This document shows, piece by piece, positions 25,577 to 32,972 of a DNA stretch of 64,000 bases (positions are counted from its first letter, which is position 1; each line of letters opens with the position of its first letter). The notes beneath the pieces are model-generated. The model was not told the origin of the DNA. It saw only the letters and a program-made list of their open reading frames with translations, and ran no database searches. This DNA comes from Candidatus Tumulicola sp. Lineage in GTDB: Bacteria > Vulcanimicrobiota > Vulcanimicrobiia > Eremiobacterales > Eremiobacteraceae. Location: positions 1 through 64,000 of the forward strand of contig DATNNM010000009.1 in assembly GCA_035601835.1 (NCBI GenBank), written 5' to 3'. A program made the translations under genes and the position numbers.

Positions 25577-25860
25577 CGTTTCCACTTTCCCTTATTATAC
25601 GAACTGTGCGTCAAGAATTGCTCGATGTTGATTAGTTGGCGCTGATAATCAATTATTGTGATGAGCCTGTAGTTATTGCCCTTGATGTTTAAGACCGTGT
25701 ACGGCTTGACGTAATCTGCTTGCGGATAGGTCTTCCTGAGTTCGATGATATTGCTCCATGCCGCCCCCTCCGCCACCGTCAACCATGTTTTTAGCTGTCT
25801 CTTAGCGTCAGGGTAGGTTATGGCGTATTCTTCTAACACAGCCGCGCCTACGACCAGCAT
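25573..25860 (-). CDS. higB: HigB-type mRNA interferase toxin
   Basis: A 95-residue RelE-superfamily toxin: MLVVGAAVLEEYAITYPDAKRQLKTWLTVAEGAAW matches the HigB start, and the C-terminal core (NIKGNNYRLITIIDYQRQLINIEQFLTHSSYNKGKWKR) carries the Lys/Arg/His and Tyr residues expected of ribosome-dependent mRNA cleavage, ending with the YxKGKWK motif. Toxin-first order is typical of HigBA. No ribosome-binding site precedes the ATG, so initiation may be leaderless or weak. Two identical palindromes lie 31-84 bases upstream. Confidence 0.87.
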   Translation of the reverse strand: MLVVGAAVLEEYAITYPDAKRQLKTWLTVAEGAAWSNIIELRKTYPQADYVKPYTVLNIKGNNYRLITIIDYQRQLINIEQFLTHSSYNKGKWKR

Positions 25861-25890
25861 CTAAAACCCGTTAAGTATTAACAAACACAA

Positions 25891-25944
25891 TCCTCTCATT
25901 TTGAGAGGAACCTGTCAATCCCCACTCCTCTCATTTTGAGAGGA
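25891..25944. promoter_or_regulatory. two identical 19-bp palindromic operators and -35 box of higBA
   Basis: TCCTCTCATTTTGAGAGGA occurs at 25891-25909 and again at 25926-25944. Each has 8-bp arms and a 3-bp centre; centres are 35 bp apart. On the minus strand a consensus TTGACA (-35) lies exactly between them at 25913-25918, so a repressor bound to either copy would block RNA polymerase. This fits HigA or HigBA autoregulation. Confidence 0.82.
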
Positions 25945-25964
25945 AAGCGGGACAACCGCTACGA

Positions 25965-26032
25965 ATAGCGACAAACATTGTCGCTATAGGCAACGCCCGC
26001 AGAAGAGCGCCGACCCCAATGAAATCGGCGCA
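25965..26032 (-). terminator. two hairpins between DUF899 gene and higBA
   Basis: ATAGCGACAA and TTGTCGCTAT (25965-25987) form a perfect 10-bp stem with a 3-base loop, and GCGCCGA/TCGGCGC (about 26008-26032) a 7-bp stem. Both lie just after the DUF899 stop in its reading direction. Neither has a T-run. They probably end or process that transcript and insulate higBA. Confidence 0.45.
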
Positions 26033-26044
26033 TTAATCTCTCGA

Positions 26045-26713
26045 CTAGGCGTAGTCGTTCGAGGGACTCCAGTCATCGCGGCCCGACGGCAGCAGATCGA
26101 ACAAATGCCACACCGGGCTCAATAAATCGATGCCGCCGAATTGCCCGAACATGAACGCGTGCGAGACGTACGTGTTCCGAATCGCGGGTCCATCCTTCGA
26201 GAATACCAAGACCGTTTCGACCGGATCGCCGTTGGCGTCTTCGGCGCCCGTGTCGCGCGCAAATGTTGGACCATCGTCGGAGAGCAATCGAATCGAATCC
26301 CAACCACGGCGCTTCGCCCACGCCTGCAGCTTCTCGACGGGCGCTCGCGTGGCCACCACGATGTTGGCGCGCTGATCGACGTGCTTGGCAACCCCGTTCA
26401 ATCCATCGATCCACATCGAGCACATCGGGCAGAACTCGTCGTCGTCGGCCCAATACATGAGATGGTACACGATCAGCTCGGAGCCTCGCGAAAAGAGTTC
26501 GGATAGCCGGACGCGCCGCTCGCCCGCCATGAAGGCGTAGTCCTGAACTTCGGGTCCGGCGGGAAGCGTCCGGCGCTTGGCCGCAACGGTTCCGATCTGT
26601 TCTCGAAGTGCGTCTTCGGCGCGAAAGAGCTCTTCTCGCGCCTTTTTGTACGCGTCGCTCGCGCCAGGCATGACGGGAATCGCGTCCCGCACGGAGATTG
26701 CTTGTGCCATCAT
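26045..26713 (-). CDS. DUF899 thioredoxin-like protein
   Basis: A 222-residue soluble protein of the DUF899 family: N-terminal helical part, then LFSRGSELIVYHLMYW, the DDEFCPMCSMWIDGLNG motif near 91-107 with a CPMC pair in the thioredoxin active-site position, and the conserved end FMFGQFGGIDLLSPVWHLFDLLPSGRDDW. Family members are peroxiredoxin/thioredoxin-fold proteins of unknown substrate. AAGGGG lies just before the paired ATGs. It stands alone in the region. Confidence 0.85.
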   Translation of the reverse strand: MMAQAISVRDAIPVMPGASDAYKKAREELFRAEDALREQIGTVAAKRRTLPAGPEVQDYAFMAGERRVRLSELFSRGSELIVYHLMYWADDDEFCPMCSMWIDGLNGVAKHVDQRANIVVATRAPVEKLQAWAKRRGWDSIRLLSDDGPTFARDTGAEDANGDPVETVLVFSKDGPAIRNTYVSHAFMFGQFGGIDLLSPVWHLFDLLPSGRDDWSPSNDYA

Positions 26714-26847
26714 TGTTCCCCTTAAGTTAGGTGTTCCAGGAATCTTCTTGTAACCGGATGATTGGTGAGCAACGCCCTTTCCGGCTTGACGTAGGTATAC
26801 CTAGCGGGGCGCTGTCGGGACGAAGAAGTAACCCGCAAACAGAGAGC

Positions 26848-27123
26848 CTAGTCAACTCCCAAGTCGGCGACGATTCTCGCTTCACTGTTGATTTCGGCGC
26901 GCTTCACGCCGATTTGCGCGACTATGACGCGACACATCGCTTCCCATGCTTCTTCCTTAGTCCAGCTCTTGCCACGTCCAAGACGATGCGCATTATCCAG
27001 CTCGCTCACGATGAGGTTATAAAGGTCACCTACGGTAAGAAGCTCGGCAGTCTTTTCATCATCGATGTCGATCTGAAACTCTTCTTCGATCCCCATTATG
27101 AGCTCTAACATGTCTAGCCCCAT
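26848..27123 (-). CDS. acyl-carrier-protein-like, apparently circularly permuted
   Basis: The 91-residue product begins MGLDMLELIMGIEEEFQIDIDDEKTAELLTVGDLYNLI, which is the second half of an ACP (helices 2-4 after the serine), and after a short linker ends AWEAMCRVIVAQIGVKRAEI...ARIVADLGVD, which is the first half of an ACP up to the residue before the attachment Ser. The break is exactly at the DSL motif, and neither terminus retains a serine there. It may not carry phosphopantetheine. No synthase gene is adjacent. It lies between DUF899 and tRNA-Asn; 26714-26847 holds no gene. Confidence 0.7.
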   Translation of the reverse strand: MGLDMLELIMGIEEEFQIDIDDEKTAELLTVGDLYNLIVSELDNAHRLGRGKSWTKEEAWEAMCRVIVAQIGVKRAEINSEARIVADLGVD

Positions 27124-27246
27124 GCTCTTGCCTCCATCCGCTTTTTATCGGCCGGCGGATACGTTCCTCATTACGGCATCGAGCTGCACGCTTCCCATTG
27201 TGTTTCTCCCGCCCTGACTTTCTGAGACTTTGAAGCAAATCAACCG

Positions 27247-27278
27247 AAAACCCGCAAAGCTTTGTGCCTTGCGGGTTC
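27247..27278 (-). terminator. intrinsic terminator of tRNA-Asn
   Basis: In the minus-strand sense AACCCGCAA and TTGCGGGTT pair around the loop GGCACAAAGCT, followed by TTCGGTTGATTT. It lies 5-10 bases after the CCA end of the tRNA, the usual position for a tRNA terminator. Confidence 0.75.
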
Positions 27279-27283
27279 TCACA

Positions 27284-27359
27284 TGGCTCCCCGAGTTGGA
27301 CTCGAACCAACGACATTCTGATTAACAGTCAGACGCTCTACCAGCTGAGCTATCGGGGA
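27284..27359 (-). tRNA. tRNA-Asn (GTT)
   Basis: The minus strand reads TCCCCGATAGCTCAGCTGG... with a 7-bp acceptor (TCCCCGA/TCGGGGA), D-arm GCTCAGCTGGTAGAGC, anticodon loop CTGTTAA (anticodon GTT), T-loop GGTTCGAGTCC and genome-encoded CCA (27284-27286). The cloverleaf is complete, so it should be functional. A broken phage integrase lies 71 bases upstream of its 5' end, suggesting this tRNA marks a border of the integrated element. Confidence 0.97.
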
Positions 27360-27392
27360 ATGCTGGATTCTATTTGAGTTTCCGCCGCTTCT

Positions 27393-27437
27393 GAGGTCTT
27401 ACCTTCATCGCGAAATACCCCAAAGTACCCCTAAGCG
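27393..27437. repeat. short direct repeats next to tRNA/integrase
   Basis: AATACCCC and AGTACCCC follow each other at about 27413-27430 (plus strand), between the tRNA 5' end and the integrase stop. Paired short repeats in this position are often recombinase arm-binding sites. No matching copy was recognised elsewhere by eye. Confidence 0.3.
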
Positions 27438-28104
27438 GCTTGAAGTCCGCCATAGATCGCATCGATTGCTTGCACCGCTTGCTTTTGCATCGATGGCATG
27501 TAGTGTGCGTAGGTGTCGAGGGTCATCTTTGCTGATGCGTGCCCCACCCGCTGAGAAACCACGTGCACCGGCACGCCTGCCGCAAGCAATAGGGTCACGC
27601 ACGTGTGTCGAAGATCGTGGATTCGGATGGGTGGCAGCTCGGCGGCTTTCACGAGTTTGTAAATGCCGCGTCTGACCGAATCCTGGTCGCGTGGCCGACC
27701 GGCCTCATCGGGAAAGAGCCAGTCTGACTTCGGTCGCTGTGTTCCTTGATGCACGCGCAGCGCATCGAGCGTCTTGGGTGCCAGCTCGAATCGACGTGCG
27801 CTACGCTTTGTCTTTGGCACTGGCCGCGTCGAGTTTCCAGCCACCGGTCAAGAAAGTCGCCGGCGGTTTCATTTAGCGCGTCGAAGGACGCGATCTTTTT
27901 GCCCTGCTCGGCGTGCATCTTGGCCCTGACTTCCTCAACGGTCTTACCGTAGACGGATTTCCGGCGAACTCGGCCTAGGCTGTCCCTGACGACGATTCTG
28001 CCCTCCCAGTAGATCGCTTTGGATCCGTCCGCGTTGCGTCGCTCACGCTTACGCGTTCCGGTGTAGTGTCGTTTTCGTTTGACTGTCTCCGTTGGTTCGT
28101 TCAT
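27431..28104 (-). pseudogene. int: tyrosine recombinase (phage integrase), internally deleted and frameshifted
   Basis: ATG 28104 (GGAGGAG upstream) opens an AP2-like integrase N-terminus (KRKRHYTGTRKRERRNADGSKAIYWEGRI; about 90 residues to GDFLDRWLE near 27835). The frame then changes, and from about 27820 another frame encodes the C-terminal catalytic part: KTKRSARRFELAPKTLDALR, HDLRHT, VGHASAKMT, YAHY. About 150 residues, including the core-binding domain and the first catalytic Arg, are absent compared with normal 370-400-residue enzymes. The remaining His-x-x-Arg, His and Tyr are intact but the enzyme should be dead. Confidence 0.85.
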
Positions 28105-28298
28105 GAAGTCTCCTCCCTTCCGATACACTCCAGTTGCGCTCTGGGAATGCGTACCACGCGGCCCAACTGAAGATACTTTATGCGACCGTCGTCGAGCATG
28201 TGACGAACAGTCGTCCGGTGTACTCGAAGAACCGCAGCCGCCTCCGCGATCCCGAGAAAGTCGGGCATGTCGGCCAGACGGATTTTCTTGGAACGCAT
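28101..28298 (-). CDS. excisionase-like helix-turn-helix protein
   Basis: A 65-residue protein of the HTH_17/excisionase class: PDFLGIAEAAAVLRVHRTTVRHMLDDGRIKYLQLGRVVRIPRAQLE, a winged-helix (MerR-like) fold with the expected GRIKYLQLGRVVRIP wing. ATG 28298 overlaps the previous stop by one base; GTG 28301 would give a 4-base overlap. Its stop overlaps the integrase start (ATGA). It probably directed integrase or regulated this phage module. Confidence 0.83.
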   Translation of the reverse strand: MRSKKIRLADMPDFLGIAEAAAVLRVHRTTVRHMLDDGRIKYLQLGRVVRIPRAQLECIGREETS

Positions 28299-28522
28299 CA
28301 CCGGTTTTTGTCTGACCTGGGTCTGAACTGAAGGACCACACCCGGCCGCTCTGGCCGAATAGCCTCCGACTCGGTCGTTTCACGTAAGTGCGCCGGCGAC
28401 TCGAGGCCGTGGCGTTGGTACACGGCGTTAAGGTGCTTTTGAGCTTCCGCGAGGTGATCGACTTGAACGGGCAGGGCGATGACCTTGGAAGCCTCATCGG
28501 ATTTTGACGTTGGTTTTTGCAT
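28298..28522 (-). CDS. small phage protein, unknown
   Basis: A 74-residue polar protein (MQKPTSKSDEASKVIALPVQVDHLAEAQKHLNAVYQRHGLESP) with a central helical segment and Arg-rich tail. I recognise no family. It is in the coupled run that ends with excisionase and integrase, which supports it as a real gene. Confidence 0.6.
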   Translation of the reverse strand: MQKPTSKSDEASKVIALPVQVDHLAEAQKHLNAVYQRHGLESPAHLRETTESEAIRPERPGVVLQFRPRSDKNR

Positions 28523-28534
28523 CGGCCAACGCCC

Positions 28535-28879
28535 CTATGCGATCTTCCGACGGCGAGCCACGTTCGCATACCTCAAATCGTCTCGCCACTCGTCCAGCAA
28601 CACCCTTGCGTCGTCGAATGCAAATTTGACCTCTGTCCGAGGAATTGCGAGCGGATCATCCGTGAGCCCGGCGCATATCCTCATCGCAGTGTCGAAGCCC
28701 ACCGCGAATTGGGTGCTGCCGTCGCAGCCGCCGAGCAGTTCGTTGTCGCCTTCCTTGTAGAGGATGCGGTAGGCCAGGCCGGCGGCATAGTCGGCAGCTT
28801 CCTCGTCGTCCTCTGTTGTCTTCATGGTCTTGCTAATCGCGTTGAACGCTAGGGCCTGTAGAGCATCGTAGTCAGCCAC
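28535..28879 (-). CDS. hypothetical phage protein
   Basis: GTG 28879 follows AAGGAG by 8 bases. The 114-residue acidic protein begins ADYDALQALAFNAISKTMKTTEDDEEAADYAAGLAYRILYKEGDNELL and looks like a helical soluble protein; no motif is recognised. It sits between the RHH regulator and the excisionase module, all on the minus strand with short gaps. Confidence 0.65.
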   Translation of the reverse strand: MADYDALQALAFNAISKTMKTTEDDEEAADYAAGLAYRILYKEGDNELLGGCDGSTQFAVGFDTAMRICAGLTDDPLAIPRTEVKFAFDDARVLLDEWRDDLRYANVARRRKIA

Positions 28880-28919
28880 GGTGGTTCTCCTTCCGAAACG
28901 AAGCGTGCCTCGAACCTCC

Positions 28920-29093
28920 TTAGGGCTTACGTGGAATGCGTTTGTAGCGAGAAACGTGAGTGAGCATTAACTCTCTCATGAGCTCGGACGCATTTTTACG
29001 TTCGTACCATGCGATGATGCGGAACTTTTCCAACAGGTCCTTCGGCAGGTAGAGGCTGGTTTTCACCCCTTCGCGTTTGCCTTTGTGTCTCAA
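28920..29093 (-). CDS. ribbon-helix-helix (CopG/Arc-type) DNA-binding protein
   Basis: A 57-residue gene, too short for a usual length cutoff. TTG 29093 has AGGAGG four bases upstream. The product HKGKREGVKTSLYLPKDLLEK then FRIIAWYERKNASELMRELML has the one-strand/two-helix pattern: strand VKTSLYL, helix DLLEKFRIIAWYE, turn KNAS, helix ELMRELML. It should bind DNA as a dimer. It is the first gene of the int-side minus-strand operon and may repress it; the 219-base divergent space to 29313 presumably holds its promoter. Confidence 0.8.
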   Translation of the reverse strand: MRHKGKREGVKTSLYLPKDLLEKFRIIAWYERKNASELMRELMLTHVSRYKRIPRKP

Positions 29094-29312
29094 TATACCT
29101 CCTATACCCTACTGTATTCACGGACGTTGGTGGACCACCCCGGGGGACCGACGGTCCCAAGGCCGCTTCCCATGCCTGTGGGGTCGGCCCCTTCAGTGCG
29201 CGCCGCAGAGGCGGCGGTCTGCGGCGCCGACAGGACACTGCGTCCACAAATGGTCTAGGAGGTGGGTCGTAGCCATTCTGGTATTGGGTTCAGAGATGGG
29301 GAGGGTCTGGCC

Positions 29313-29789
29313 ATGAGGACTCTACGTTGGGCGTTGTTGGCTCTTATCGTGGCGTCACTGCACACGACGAGCGCGATGGCCGACCAATCGGTGGAGGTGA
29401 ATGGCGTTGTCTACACGCTTTCGCATGTCCGCGCCACACACACCATTGGCGATCCGGCAATGGGAGGCTCACGTGCCAACGGGGTCTACGTCATAATCTC
29501 GCTGGCGATGGTAAACAACACCCACCGCACTCGGACCGTGAATCCGACCGTATGCACGCTGACCGACGGCGGCGGAACCGTCTATCAGACCTCGGATACG
29601 GGTGATGCTGCTCTCGCAATGACGGGTGACAAGAATGCGTCGTGGCTAGACTCGCAAGTGCAGCCCGGCGTTCCGCGCACGTCCGACATTGTTTTTGAGG
29701 TGCCTAGCGGCAAGCGCAGCTTTACGCTAACAATACCCGCTTCGCTGTTGTCTTTCGGTAGATCGGGTAAGATTGCGATATCTTTTTAG
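29313..29789 (+). CDS. secreted DUF4352-type immunoglobulin-like protein
   Basis: ATG 29313 has GGGAGGG 8 bases upstream and starts a Sec signal (MRTLRWALLALIVASLHTTSAMA). The mature part matches DUF4352/telokin-like Ig domains: NGVYVIISLAMVNNTHRTRTV, then VQPGVPRTSDIVFEVPSGKRSFTLTIP. Such domains occur as surface or phage-carried accessory (moron) proteins. It is the only plus-strand gene inside the degraded prophage, consistent with independent expression. Confidence 0.75.
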   Translation: MRTLRWALLALIVASLHTTSAMADQSVEVNGVVYTLSHVRATHTIGDPAMGGSRANGVYVIISLAMVNNTHRTRTVNPTVCTLTDGGGTVYQTSDTGDAALAMTGDKNASWLDSQVQPGVPRTSDIVFEVPSGKRSFTLTIPASLLSFGRSGKIAISF

Positions 29790-29835
29790 GGCGATTGTCT
29801 GCCTGTTGACACCAACGGTTTAATCCTCATCGAAA

Positions 29836-30291
29836 TCACTTCCCTCGGATCCGGTGAATGACGTAACCTTGGGGATCAGCCTTGTTGGGCGTTTCGAGCC
29901 ACTCCTCACCGCCGGGATTGTTGACGTACATCAAACGGTGTGCGACCATGGCGTTCACCTTAGCGTCCGTCTGCTGGTCGAAGGGGGCCATATCCACGGC
30001 AACGTCCGCCTTGGACGTGAAGGCAATAAACGTGATACACCGATCGCTCCCGCTACCGACGACGGCTATGAACTTGTGATACGCCGCGATGAGATCGGCG
30101 ACCTTATGTGAGCGCACGATGACACGTTCCCCAAACCCACCGTAGCCACCGCAAGGAATATCCCATCGCTGGACTACATCGTACGCGCCGCGGTCTGGCG
30201 TAGGTGGCGTCACTACACGCGGCTCCCGGGGCGCGGCGCACCCTGCTGCGAACAGCATGAGGGCGCAGGGCAGGGCGACCTTGGTAATCAT
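29836..30291 (-). CDS. lipoprotein, prophage-associated
   Basis: The N-terminus MITKVALPCALMLFAAGCAAP has a lipobox (FAAGC, C18), so it is predicted to be lipid-anchored. The mature 134 residues contain DRCITFIAFTSKADVAVDMAP and HRLMYVNNPGGEEW, no family recognised. It lies after the tape measure cluster on the same strand; such a position is common for lysis or superinfection-exclusion lipoproteins. Its ATG overlaps the end of the frameshifted small gene upstream (ATGA). Confidence 0.72.
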   Translation of the reverse strand: MITKVALPCALMLFAAGCAAPREPRVVTPPTPDRGAYDVVQRWDIPCGGYGGFGERVIVRSHKVADLIAAYHKFIAVVGSGSDRCITFIAFTSKADVAVDMAPFDQQTDAKVNAMVAHRLMYVNNPGGEEWLETPNKADPQGYVIHRIRGK

Positions 30292-30435
30292 TTGCTTTGG
30301 TTTTTTTTCACCGCGATTTTTGCTTTGAAGACTTTCGCTTTCTTGCGCGCCGGATAATCGCCCTTTTTAACGTAGCGGCTTATCGCCCGGGTCGAGGAGG
30401 GCCGGCTTCTTTGCGGACCCGTGCAGGGAGATCAT
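30288..30435 (-). pseudogene. small lysine-rich gene with probable single-base frameshift
   Basis: ATG 30435 overlaps the previous stop (ATGA) and opens MISLHGSAKKPALLDPGDKP, which stops early at TAA 30367. The +1 frame continues SRYVKKGDYPARKKAKVFKAK and ends at a TGA that overlaps the lipoprotein start (ATGA). The span is 148 bases, one more than a multiple of three, as expected from one inserted base. Coupled junctions at both ends support a single original gene of about 49 residues. Confidence 0.5.
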
Positions 30436-30578
30436 CGGATGATGCCTAGGGCCTGCATCAAGAAGCGCGCAGCCCGGCCGATAGACCACGCGACCGTGTA
30501 CTTGACAACCGCGCAAGTGTACCCGAGATGCGCGAATGCCTGACGGACAAAGATCCCGCTAGCGTGGAGCTGATTCAT
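30432..30578 (-). CDS. small hydrophobic phage protein
   Basis: ATG 30578 immediately follows the tape measure stop (TAGATG). The 48 residues (MNQLHASGIFVRQAFAHLGY, then TCAVVKYTVAWSIGRAARFL) contain an amphipathic or weakly hydrophobic segment. It could be a small membrane-active protein, but length and composition do not allow assignment. It is coupled at both ends, which is the main support. Confidence 0.5.
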   Translation of the reverse strand: MNQLHASGIFVRQAFAHLGYTCAVVKYTVAWSIGRAARFLMQALGIIR

Positions 30579-32771
30579 CTAGAACCCGCTCGTTCCGCCG
30601 GCGAACAGCAGATTACCGATAGGACTGCGGCTTCCGGTGCTACTGGCACCAAACTTCCCGAACTTGACAAGGCTGTCGCTAATCGCTTTTTCCACACTGG
30701 CGGCGACGTCTTTTGGTTGGCTCACCGGACCGTTGAAAATCACCTCGACGTGGAATTGGCCCGGAAGCCCGGCGGTGTTCGCAAACCCTTTCGGAAGTTG
30801 CCAGCCGGTGAGGTGCGGCATTCCCTTGGCGAAGTCGCGTTGGTCCCAGCCATACTGAACCCAAGCCTGGGCCGCTTTCATATTTGCCCAGTTCGGTTTA
30901 GGCACGTTCGCCATGGCGTCATCGATCGCTTGACTGAGCAACGTCTGGCCAGCGGCAGATGTCAGCGGGTTGGCCAACAGCATCGCCGCGACCATGCCCT
31001 TCGGTGACGACGCACCTCGGATGGCCCCCATGCCCTGTTGGAACATGTACTGAAGGCCTTGCACCAGCAGACGCGCTGTCGCACCAATGCCGTAGGCGAT
31101 CGTGTACTCGACCTTCGGCCAGCTCGCGAACCACCACTGTTTGACATGCGCGGAAATGTCGGGCAGATTCTTGGCGAGCGCGAGCAATCCGATGATGACG
31201 CCTACGGGTCCGAGGAGCCGCAGCAATCCTCCACCAGCCGCTCCGGCACCGCCGGCCGCGGCGCCCTCGGCCGCTGGCCCAAGTCCCCACGCCCAACTCA
31301 TAGCGCCGAGAGCTGACTTGCCGCGGAATCCACTGGCCACGTTCGTCGCGTTGGCCGCAGTCGCGCGAGCCGAGGCCAAGGCGACGGTGTTGATCGAGCC
31401 CGCAAGCCGTAGCAACCAGATGGAAGCATAGGTAGCCGATCCGACCGCGGCTACAAGCGATGTCGTAAATGCGGCTATCGCCACATCCCTGTGCGTGGCG
31501 AAAAACACACCCAGGCGACCGAGCTGATCAGAGATCCTCTTCATGGGGGTGTGCAGATATTGCAGAACGGGGAGCGCCATCTGACCCAGGTCGGTTGCGA
31601 TGTCAGTAGTGATGAGTTGCATGGTTCCCCGGAACGTGCTGCGCAGAACATTGCGCTGCGCCTCATCCAGGCCCTCCATTTGGCCCATGCGGGTCCACGT
31701 TCTCTGCTGTTGCTCCAAGGCTTCCGGCCTCATCATCGTCGCAACGAAGCGACCGCCTTGCATGCCGAACGTGTTGTAGATGTCCTTGAGGAGTTCTTTT
31801 CTCGGTAGCACGAGCGAGGCAGCAGCAACGATGTGGAGAATCTTCATCACATCCACGCTGCCGTCGGGCTTCATGAATTGGTCCGCGCCACCAATCGTCA
31901 GCCCGAGTGCTGCTTTGGCCTTATCGCGTGCGGCCTGCCGGTGCCCCGTGAGTTGCTGAACTCCGAGGGACTGCAAAATCGTGTTGGCCAGTCCGGTGCC
32001 GCCCTTACCGCGCAAGAGTCCGACTTGGCCCATCATGGTGAGCAACATCATCGTGTCTTTGATCGACACGCCGGCCACGCTGGCAAACGGTACGCCATAA
32101 GCAGACTGCGTCAGTACGCGATTCAGGCCCTCCGGTTGGACCTGCTGCATCTTGTATATCAGGTCCGTCATCGTTTTGATCTCGCCGGGCTGATACTTCG
32201 CGAAAAGATGGGCGATCTGCACGGCCATGGTTGATGCTTGAGCCGGATTCATACCGCGCGTGAGCTGCATGATATCGCCGAACTTGATCAGCGTTGTGCC
32301 GACCTCGGAATTCAGTTGCTTGAACGACATGCCGGCCTGAAGGACGGCCAGCATCTGCCCAGCGATCGTTGTAGCGCTTTGCGCGGTCGCGGCGGAAAGC
32401 GCCACCACTCGCGTGTTCATGTTGGCCATTTCGTCGCCGGTGGCACCGCTGGCCAACTGAATTTTTTTCAGGGCGAGTTCCAAATCAGCCGCGTTGTTGA
32501 CGGCCGCCACGAGTCCGCCGCCGATTACCAAGGCACCGAGACCGGCCAACGCCCCCTTTGCCATCGTGGCGCCCCGAGCGATGTTCGAGAATGGGCCGGC
32601 GCCCTGCCAGCCAGCCGGTAAGGAGCGTCCCGTGAGGGCGATGTTCCGGTTGAGTCCGACGACTTGTCGGTTAAGGCCAGCGATCGCTGCGGCGTCGCGC
32701 GTCGCGGTGACGCCGAGGCTCGACATGGCTTTAAAAGCCACGGCCACCACAAATTCGCTGCCCGAAATCAC
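30579..32771 (-). CDS. phage tail tape measure protein
   Basis: A 730-residue protein of the TP901-type tape measure family: an alpha-helical N-terminus, the conserved central block (ADLELALKKIQLASGATGDEMANMNTRV, then IAGQMLAVLQAGMSFKQLNSEVGTTLIKF and the TGLANTILQSL segment), hydrophobic Gly/Ala-rich segments near 450-560, and a Trp-rich C-terminal part. Start is GTG 32771, one base after the TAA of the preceding gene. It is short for a tape measure protein, implying a short tail. It shows that the element is derived from a tailed phage. Confidence 0.9.
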   Translation of the reverse strand: MISGSEFVVAVAFKAMSSLGVTATRDAAAIAGLNRQVVGLNRNIALTGRSLPAGWQGAGPFSNIARGATMAKGALAGLGALVIGGGLVAAVNNAADLELALKKIQLASGATGDEMANMNTRVVALSAATAQSATTIAGQMLAVLQAGMSFKQLNSEVGTTLIKFGDIMQLTRGMNPAQASTMAVQIAHLFAKYQPGEIKTMTDLIYKMQQVQPEGLNRVLTQSAYGVPFASVAGVSIKDTMMLLTMMGQVGLLRGKGGTGLANTILQSLGVQQLTGHRQAARDKAKAALGLTIGGADQFMKPDGSVDVMKILHIVAAASLVLPRKELLKDIYNTFGMQGGRFVATMMRPEALEQQQRTWTRMGQMEGLDEAQRNVLRSTFRGTMQLITTDIATDLGQMALPVLQYLHTPMKRISDQLGRLGVFFATHRDVAIAAFTTSLVAAVGSATYASIWLLRLAGSINTVALASARATAANATNVASGFRGKSALGAMSWAWGLGPAAEGAAAGGAGAAGGGLLRLLGPVGVIIGLLALAKNLPDISAHVKQWWFASWPKVEYTIAYGIGATARLLVQGLQYMFQQGMGAIRGASSPKGMVAAMLLANPLTSAAGQTLLSQAIDDAMANVPKPNWANMKAAQAWVQYGWDQRDFAKGMPHLTGWQLPKGFANTAGLPGQFHVEVIFNGPVSQPKDVAASVEKAISDSLVKFGKFGASSTGSRSPIGNLLFAGGTSGF

Positions 32772-32972
32772 TTATGCAACTCCTTCGTCGAGCGCGCGTC
32801 CGTTGCGGCGCAGTGCCGCGTCGATGCGTTCACGACGTTTCGTTGACAACCGATGCCCGGCGTGTTGGAAGCGCTCGAGGTTCTCCCGAGTCAGCACGAC
32901 ATCGCCTTTCCGCGCCCAACGCAAGGCTTGGGCGAAAAAATCGCCATACGGGCTCTCGGAATTTGGGCTCAC
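32772..32972 (-). CDS. small phage protein upstream of tape measure
   Basis: A 66-residue basic protein (SPYGDFFAQALRWARKGDVV, then LTRENLERFQHAGHRLSTKRRERIDAALRRNG) likely all helical. It starts on an ATG overlapping the previous stop (ATGA) and ends directly before the tape measure GTG. Position fits a tail assembly chaperone component or tail completion protein; no family is recognised. Confidence 0.65.
   Translation of the reverse strand: MSPNSESPYGDFFAQALRWARKGDVVLTRENLERFQHAGHRLSTKRRERIDAALRRNGRALDEGVA

Noticed and set aside
25891-25944. Start of a CRISPR array (two identical 19-mers)
   Set aside because: Only two copies, palindromic, with a 16-base spacer that holds a -35 box; operators explain them better.
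26731-27108. 125-codon plus-strand frame
   Set aside because: Antisense to the ACP-like gene, which has clear family resemblance.
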